Source of the DNA: Coraliomargarita algicola
GTDB taxonomy: Bacteria > Verrucomicrobiota > Verrucomicrobiia > Opitutales > Coraliomargaritaceae
DNA length: 64,000 bases
Assembly: GCF_033878955.1 (NCBI RefSeq)
Contig: NZ_CP138858.1
Span: 2,651,001 to 2,715,000, forward strand
Reading direction: 5' to 3'
Both the position numbers and the translations under genes were made by a program. Of the stretch, positions 59,201-64,000 are shown piece after piece. The notes under the pieces were generated by a model. That model worked only from the letters and a program-made list of their open reading frames with translations. It did not search any database and was not told where the DNA came from. Every line of letters starts with the position of its first letter. Within the stretch, counting starts at the first letter, position 1.

Positions 59201-59360
59201 CTTGACTCTGCGTAGTTTCAGCCTCCCCAGCAACAGCCGGACTGTGGCCGTTCTCGACGAAGCGATCTGGACGTGAGACCCAAAGATACAGCGCACTGGC
59301 AATTAAAATTGCAAGCGTGCAAAGTATCAAGAGCGGAGAAGGAGACTTTCTAGCTGACAT
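50219..59360 (-). CDS. Giant secreted metzincin-like metalloprotease with ~15 PPC-like repeats, frame broken near 3' end
   Basis: About 3,050 residues. A hydrophobic helix at 8-27 is a signal or anchor, followed by an Ala/Pro/Val-rich linker. The protease domain has the zinc motif HEAGHVFGLSH (386-396, with a following Asp) and Met-turn IMG at 420-422. A choice-of-anchor-like beta domain follows (~610-740). Then about fifteen ~110-190-residue PPC-like repeats run to the end, each with EDxYExND, DEDWY, GDIDLELY and YYIRVYGDN-type strands. The main frame stops at 50874. The frame from 50944 continues the last repeat; removing one G from the run at 50881-50884 joins them. The C-terminus (NWAEYVLGLDS…SFFRLVV) is a type common in large verrucomicrobial exported proteins. 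It is probably surface-exposed and calcium-rich. Confidence 0.85.
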
Positions 59361-59449
59361 GGCTATAAACAGTTAAACAACACATTTCACGCTAGGAGTG
59401 AGGCGTATTTTTGAAATGTATAAAATGGTGATGAATCTAAGATTGAGAA

Positions 59450-59479
59450 AAGAAAGCCAGCCGATTGGCTGGCTTTCTT
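59450..59479 (-). terminator. Rho-independent terminator after the secretin gene
   Basis: Perfect 13-bp stem AAGAAAGCCAGCC/GGCTGGCTTTCTT with a 4-nt loop, 24 nt past the secretin stop. On the minus strand the stem runs into further T residues. It separates the secretin operon from the giant protease gene. Confidence 0.88.
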
Positions 59480-59502
59480 GATACTTGAAATCAGCGCGTA
59501 TG

Positions 59503-62232
59503 CTACTCAGCCTCCAATGCGCCAATGGACCGTTGTGCGGCACCCGAAGGTGTCATGATCGTTGGGTTTTGGAACATGGAGTTGGCATTTACATTGCGGT
59601 AATTTTGGCGCGCAGGTGAACCACCTGGGCTGACCAAGTTAGCTGTGACAAAGATCAGCAAATTACGCTTTTGGCGTGTTTCACCTTCTGAACGGAATAG
59701 ACGACCCAAGCCTGGAATGTCACCTAATACAGGCACCTTGTCATTGACAGTCTTCACAGAATCACGCGTCAAACCACCCATCACAACAGTCGCACCGTCA
59801 AAGACTGTGACTTCTGTCGAAATTTCACGAGTGGAGAAGATCGGCTGGTAGAAACCTGCCGGCACAGTCACAACTGTAGCAGGGTCACCAGCAAGGGCCA
59901 CGCTAGGACCACCATACTCGACGAAACCTTCAAACTCGGTCACGCGTGGTTCCAGAATCAGACTGATTGTGTCATCGTTTTCTACGTTTGGTGTCACCGA
60001 CATTTCAACCCCCACATTGCGAGTGATGAAATCTTGCGGTGTGCCCGCAGTAATCGAGATCGCAGAGCCACCTGAATTACTTGAAGAAACTGTTGATTCA
60101 ATATCACCATAACTTTCAGGATAACGAAGCTCTTGAGCAACGGTGATGTTCGCACGCTTACCAGAAAGCACGGTTACCTTAGGCGCACTCATTAAGTCGC
60201 TACCAGACTGACGGGACAGAGCGCGCAGCGCGAAATCCACGTCGTAACCATTAATGCTCCAGCCCGAAGATGTGAACAAGCTTGTGGCACTCGAGGCCAA
60301 ATCAATCGCGCTGGCCAAATCAGGCGGCGAATTGGAGAAGCTCAAGCTTCCAGAAGGACCATCAATTGTAATCGAAGAGGAATCAGAACTCGTCGAGAAG
60401 GTATCGTTAAGCGTTCTGCCACCAGTCGACATGGAGCGTTGATACTCACCTGTGACGTTACCGAAGGAATCGACAACCGAACCGCCTGTCGTGCTGTCAA
60501 CGTATGGCGTGAAACCATCTTGAACTGTCCAGTCAAAGCCGACCTCTTCTAAGTCGTTTTGGCTAACCTCAAGGAACTTAGCCTCAATCTCAACCTGCTT
60601 CACTTCATTATAGTTACGAAGAATTGTGCGCATGCGCTCTAAGTTACGACGTGTTTGAGTCACGATCAATTGCTCACCGTCGAAGGCAAGACTTGCACCG
60701 GGAAGCTCGAAATTTACACCTGCACTTTGGAAGAATGTTTGCAGTGCTTCAACTTCATCGTTAGCAGAAGGTCCCGATGAACCGCCACTGGAGGGCGCAG
60801 CAAAAGGATCAACGGGGCCAGAAGAACTGCCACCGCCGTCACGGAAACCTGTCAAGCGGATGACTGTGGCACGCGATACTGGGAAGAATTCAGTAACAGT
60901 GGTCGAACTACCGCCCACACTGTCGCTAGGTTGGATTGTCACAGCGTCGCCGCCAACATCGTAGGCGAAGTTAACTTGCTGAGTCACAAACTGAAGAATG
61001 CGGTCCAGATTCAAATTACGCAAACTGATGTTCACGCGCGGGTTGGAATCGTTTGGATTGAAAAGAGGTACGATGTTCACACCGATACGTTCTGGATCAT
61101 ACTCTACGGACAGTTCTGAAAGTGTTTCGATCACACGAGTGAGTTCCATACCGGAAAAGTTCACCTGTGGAATCACGATACCATTCAACTTATCTTGAAT
61201 ACGGCCACCCTCATCAATGACTGTCTCATTTGTCGCGGAGACATCAAACACCTTGGGACGCTCCCAGCTGCGATCAACCTCTGTCAGCATTTGTTGGCGT
61301 GTTTTGTAGAGATTTTGCTTATGAATCGCACCCAGGATCTCAGCGATCTTAGTTTGTAGAAGCTTGGCTTCAGAATTATTCGCATCCCGCGCTTCGACTT
61401 CCTTCAGCGTGCCGGATGCACCTTCGTAATCGCCGTTCAGATATTGTGCACGGCCGCGAGCCAAGAGATCGCGGATGATTTTGTCCTGTGCGACATACTC
61501 AGGGCTGATCTCTTGAATATCCAAGCTGTAAGGGTTGGATATTTGACTGTCCAATTGAGCGGCGAGCTTACGAGCGGCTCCAGAATCTCCTCCAGCGGCG
61601 CGGTAGTCTTCGATGCGTGCTTCCGCAGCCTTAGGATCACCTGCGTCTGCCAGTGCTTTGGCCTCTTCGAGCACTACTTCTGCCTTGGCTTTGTTGACTG
61701 CTTCGATCGTCGTCGCAGTTGCGGTATTCAGCATCAGGCTGCTACCAGCGGCATTGAGCAAATTAGCTGCATCCGTGTAAGCCCCCAGTTCAGCGAGCTG
61801 TTGCGCTTCGTCAATGGCATTGCGAGCAGCAGTAATCTTCGCCTCTTGCTCTGCAGCGGCGGCGGCTACGATCGATTCGGCACCAGTGCCATCCTCAGAC
61901 GCGGTCATTGCCTCTTCAGTCGAAAGACTTGGCGCTTGGCCGTAGACCGCTGGTTCAGCACCACCACGACGGTCCAAGTCGCGATTGATTGATGCGAGAA
62001 GGCGTTGCACATTCTCGTCGTCGGGTGCAATTTTAATGAGACTTTCGGCCTTCTCCTTCGCTAACTCCAGATTTCCGGAGTCGCGCGCACGAAGCGTATC
62101 GGCCATAAGACTGATCTTATCTGATGCGCTTTGGGCCTCAGCCAATTGAGGCGTGGCTAAGGCGAAGGTTCCTAGCGCGCCTGCCACAAGTAGGGCGGAG
62201 ACGCGTGTGCGTGCTGCGAGGTATTTTTTCAT
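59503..62232 (-). CDS. Type II/IV secretion secretin, Amuc_1098-like
   Basis: A 909-residue outer-membrane channel. The start at 62232 gives a signal peptide (MKKYLAARTRV…LATPQLAEAQ). Residues ~40-300 are helical TPR-like repeats (RDSGNLELAKEKAESLIKIAP). An N1/STN-type domain follows (IVIPQVNFSGMELTRVIETL), then the secretin core: KQVEIEAKFLEVSQNDLEEV, SAPKVTVLSGKRANITV, and the gate region ending VPVLGDIPGLGRLFR and NLLIFVTANLV. Domain order matches the PilQ-type Akkermansia Amuc_1098. It is third in a leftward operon with PilP- and PilO-like genes. Confidence 0.92.
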   Translation of the reverse strand: MKKYLAARTRVSALLVAGALGTFALATPQLAEAQSASDKISLMADTLRARDSGNLELAKEKAESLIKIAPDDENVQRLLASINRDLDRRGGAEPAVYGQAPSLSTEEAMTASEDGTGAESIVAAAAAEQEAKITAARNAIDEAQQLAELGAYTDAANLLNAAGSSLMLNTATATTIEAVNKAKAEVVLEEAKALADAGDPKAAEARIEDYRAAGGDSGAARKLAAQLDSQISNPYSLDIQEISPEYVAQDKIIRDLLARGRAQYLNGDYEGASGTLKEVEARDANNSEAKLLQTKIAEILGAIHKQNLYKTRQQMLTEVDRSWERPKVFDVSATNETVIDEGGRIQDKLNGIVIPQVNFSGMELTRVIETLSELSVEYDPERIGVNIVPLFNPNDSNPRVNISLRNLNLDRILQFVTQQVNFAYDVGGDAVTIQPSDSVGGSSTTVTEFFPVSRATVIRLTGFRDGGGSSSGPVDPFAAPSSGGSSGPSANDEVEALQTFFQSAGVNFELPGASLAFDGEQLIVTQTRRNLERMRTILRNYNEVKQVEIEAKFLEVSQNDLEEVGFDWTVQDGFTPYVDSTTGGSVVDSFGNVTGEYQRSMSTGGRTLNDTFSTSSDSSSITIDGPSGSLSFSNSPPDLASAIDLASSATSLFTSSGWSINGYDVDFALRALSRQSGSDLMSAPKVTVLSGKRANITVAQELRYPESYGDIESTVSSSNSGGSAISITAGTPQDFITRNVGVEMSVTPNVENDDTISLILEPRVTEFEGFVEYGGPSVALAGDPATVVTVPAGFYQPIFSTREISTEVTVFDGATVVMGGLTRDSVKTVNDKVPVLGDIPGLGRLFRSEGETRQKRNLLIFVTANLVSPGGSPARQNYRNVNANSMFQNPTIMTPSGAAQRSIGALEAE

Positions 62233-62286
62233 AATTTTAGATGACAACTAGTTGTTTGTTAAAGTCGGTTGAAATTCCACGAAGAA

Positions 62287-63192
62287 TTAGAACATTAGAT
62301 CAAAGACATCGTTTTGATCTGGCTGTGTTTCCTTCGCGGGAACTCTATTTACTGGGGGTGTGGATGAAGGTGCAGACTGAACCCGAAGGACTCGAATTTC
62401 TGCTTCCTCGCCTTCCACGGCATGTTTCTCCACTGTAACTGAGGATTCTTCAAGGTTAATTTCCTGCAAGGTATACTGGCCATTGGGGCCTTCAAACTCG
62501 GTAGGCACCTCGCTGATCTCCTGAGTATAGCTGGAATCTTCTTCGGAACGGATGATCACTGTTACTCCGGAGTCGTAGCGACGCTCCCCATGAGTGAGCA
62601 CAACTTCCTCACCAGTACGCTGGTCCAGGATGGTTGCTTTTGCAGTGATCTCGATGTTGTTATTCGAATCGCGCTTGCGATCAATATCGAAGCTAAGCAA
62701 CTTAAAATCAGCACGTTCCACGTCATCACCAGGCCGTGCTCGCACTTGCTTTTGTGCTTCTTCATCAAACATTAGCAACAAGGTCTTGGACGAGTCACTA
62801 CGATCCTCTTCAATATAACCTTCGAGTTGTATACGGTAAGGCTTGCGCTCAATACCAGCGAGATAAACACCAAAAGGAACTGGAGGTGCCACTTTGACCG
62901 GAGGATCTGCAGAAAATTCGCCAGTATTCAAATCCACATAAATCTTAGGCGGTGTGAACACATCGTAAATCCACTTGGGCCCTGATGGTTGCGCAGTGAC
63001 CTCTGGCCAATTCGCGTCCACGGACTTTGATGGCGTAATGGGCACCACCTTATAAGGATTGTCAGCGGTCTGAACATTCACCGTATCAGACACCGAAGGC
63101 GTCGCCCCGGACTGCTGGAGATAGAGGGCGACTCCACCAGCGAGTAACAGCGCTGCGACGGCAAGTATGAGCTTATCGTAAATCTTATTCAT
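62287..63192 (-). CDS. Inner-membrane pilus alignment protein, Amuc_1099-like (PilP position)
   Basis: A 301-residue protein. One N-terminal helix (YDKLILAVAALLLAGGVALYL) anchors it in the inner membrane, leaving a periplasmic domain. WIYDVFTPPKIYVDLNTGEF and the later GYIEEDRSDSSKTLLLMFDEEAQ show a beta-rich fold with no catalytic motif. Position between the secretin and the PilO-like gene matches Amuc_1099. It would connect the secretin to the inner-membrane platform. The gap to the next gene is 54 nt, and to the upstream gene 5 nt. The PilP analogy is inference. Confidence 0.75.
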   Translation of the reverse strand: MNKIYDKLILAVAALLLAGGVALYLQQSGATPSVSDTVNVQTADNPYKVVPITPSKSVDANWPEVTAQPSGPKWIYDVFTPPKIYVDLNTGEFSADPPVKVAPPVPFGVYLAGIERKPYRIQLEGYIEEDRSDSSKTLLLMFDEEAQKQVRARPGDDVERADFKLLSFDIDRKRDSNNNIEITAKATILDQRTGEEVVLTHGERRYDSGVTVIIRSEEDSSYTQEISEVPTEFEGPNGQYTLQEINLEESSVTVEKHAVEGEEAEIRVLRVQSAPSSTPPVNRVPAKETQPDQNDVFDLMF

Positions 63193-63197
63193 CGAAA

Positions 63198-64000
63198 CTA
63201 TATGTTGTCTTCAGCAGTATCCGCCGGAAGGACGATCTCGATATACTCGAGAACGACTGTAAATGTGGAAGTATTTTCAGAGATCACCAATTTTTTGGTC
63301 TCCTGAACCGGGTCCGGCTTCGCATCAGACGAACCTCCGAAAACACCAAAAATCGCATCCAAACTATTCGCACTATTGCTGCTCGATGCGGCGGACGACT
63401 GCTGCCCCGTGGGGCGTTTTACTTCGATACTGCGCACCACAATCGGCAAATCAAATTTGGCCAGATCATTCAGAAATGAACGAAGTGAATCGGTATAACC
63501 AGTAAACGACACACTAAAACCTAAGGTATCAATCGCACCAGGCACCTTAGCTGAAACAGCCTCTGAAATACTAAACTGCTTATCATTACCCTTTCCATCC
63601 GACTTTTGCTCCAGCACTTCGCGCTTCACAGAAACAATACTTTCCGGATCTGCCGAATACAAACGATCCAGAAGGTAGCTCAAGATTTGACGCTGTTGAT
63701 CTAGTGTCTGAATGAGCTGCTCATCTTCCAGCGGGCTGGCATTATCAACATACTGCTCGAAGCCGAAACCGAAATCCTTGGGCAGGCCAATTGGACTTTC
63801 GAGATCATTCTCATCTGTATGCGCCGCTGCTTTACGACGATACTCCGAAATATACTGCTGTATGCCAGCCATCACACCAATGCCATCGGTAGATGTAGTC
63901 AGGCGAGCACCACGCTCAAGATTTTCGCGAATCTTCTCAAGCTCCGCGACCAACTGATCTACATTCTCCTGCGAAGCGGCGACATTCTCATCCGAAGGCG
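63198..64000 (-). CDS. Amuc_1100-like pilus protein (PilO position), 5' end outside window
   Basis: The frame is open to the window edge (coding continues upstream as VAASQENVDQLV), so the start is missing. The visible ~267 residues have a helical N-terminal part (LVAELEKIRENLERG), a short segment SPIGLPKDFGFGFEQYVDNASPLEDEQ, and a ferredoxin-like domain (VPGAIDTLGFSVSFTGYTDSLRSFLNDLAKFDLPIVVRSIEV) resembling PilO. Layout and order next to the secretin match Akkermansia Amuc_1100, a pilus-associated protein known for host TLR2 signalling in that species. Here an assembly role is more likely. Confidence 0.78.
   Translation of the reverse strand, partial: PSDENVAASQENVDQLVAELEKIRENLERGARLTTSTDGIGVMAGIQQYISEYRRKAAAHTDENDLESPIGLPKDFGFGFEQYVDNASPLEDEQLIQTLDQQRQILSYLLDRLYSADPESIVSVKREVLEQKSDGKGNDKQFSISEAVSAKVPGAIDTLGFSVSFTGYTDSLRSFLNDLAKFDLPIVVRSIEVKRPTGQQSSAASSSNSANSLDAIFGVFGGSSDAKPDPVQETKKLVISENTSTFTVVLEYIEIVLPADTAEDNI

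Overview
The window reads as a chromosomal segment of a free-living, Gram-negative, probably marine member of the Verrucomicrobiota, most likely near Opitutales (Coraliomargarita/Lentimonas-like). This placement is an inference. It rests on a secretin/inner-membrane pilus set like Akkermansia Amuc_1098-1100 at the right end, prepilin operons, very large Asp/Glu-rich proteins with PPC-type repeats, frequent lack of clear Shine-Dalgarno sequences, and standard outer-membrane genes (Pal, DUF481 barrel). No rRNA, tRNA, CRISPR array, phage or insertion sequence was found.

Layout. 1-4.9 kb: murA (5' end cut by the window), a P-loop/Asp23 protein, a DUF134 regulator with a split NifX-like metal-cluster protein, a thioesterase, and a dapF homologue with both catalytic cysteines replaced by serine. 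4.9-9.2 kb: a leftward operon of three prepilin-like proteins and a secreted protein. 9.4-25 kb: housekeeping genes (recA, uvrB, fruK-type kinase, class II aldolase, orphan transhydrogenase alpha, hpt, CbiX-like chelatase, Pal, a GH13 amylase), broken by a ~600-bp block of ~97-bp structured tandem repeats at 13.9-14.5 kb. 25-42 kb: nadA, an MFS protein, rpiB, clpP, a mini-RNase III-like protein, rhomboid, Prc protease, carA, an ArsR regulator divergent from kamA, a DUF481 barrel and RNase Y. 42-50 kb: gmk, a second prepilin triad facing right, tex, and a GT-C-like membrane protein. 50-59.4 kb: one ~3,050-residue secreted or anchored metzincin metalloprotease with about 15 PPC-like repeats. 59.5-64 kb: secretin, PilP-like and PilO-like (Amuc_1100-type) genes running off the window.

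The main theme is a type IV pilus/type II secretion-like envelope machine: two minor-pilin triads, a secretin operon, and next to it a giant candidate surface protease. A second theme is sequence integrity. Four genes (response regulator, CbiX, GT-C protein, giant protease) are each restored to one continuous reading frame by a one-base change in a short G or C run, and a fifth (NifX-like) is split at an ATGA overlap. Either the assembly has homopolymer errors or several loci carry real frameshifts. The noncoding spaces also hold palindromic repeats and short degenerate tandem arrays just upstream of start codons.
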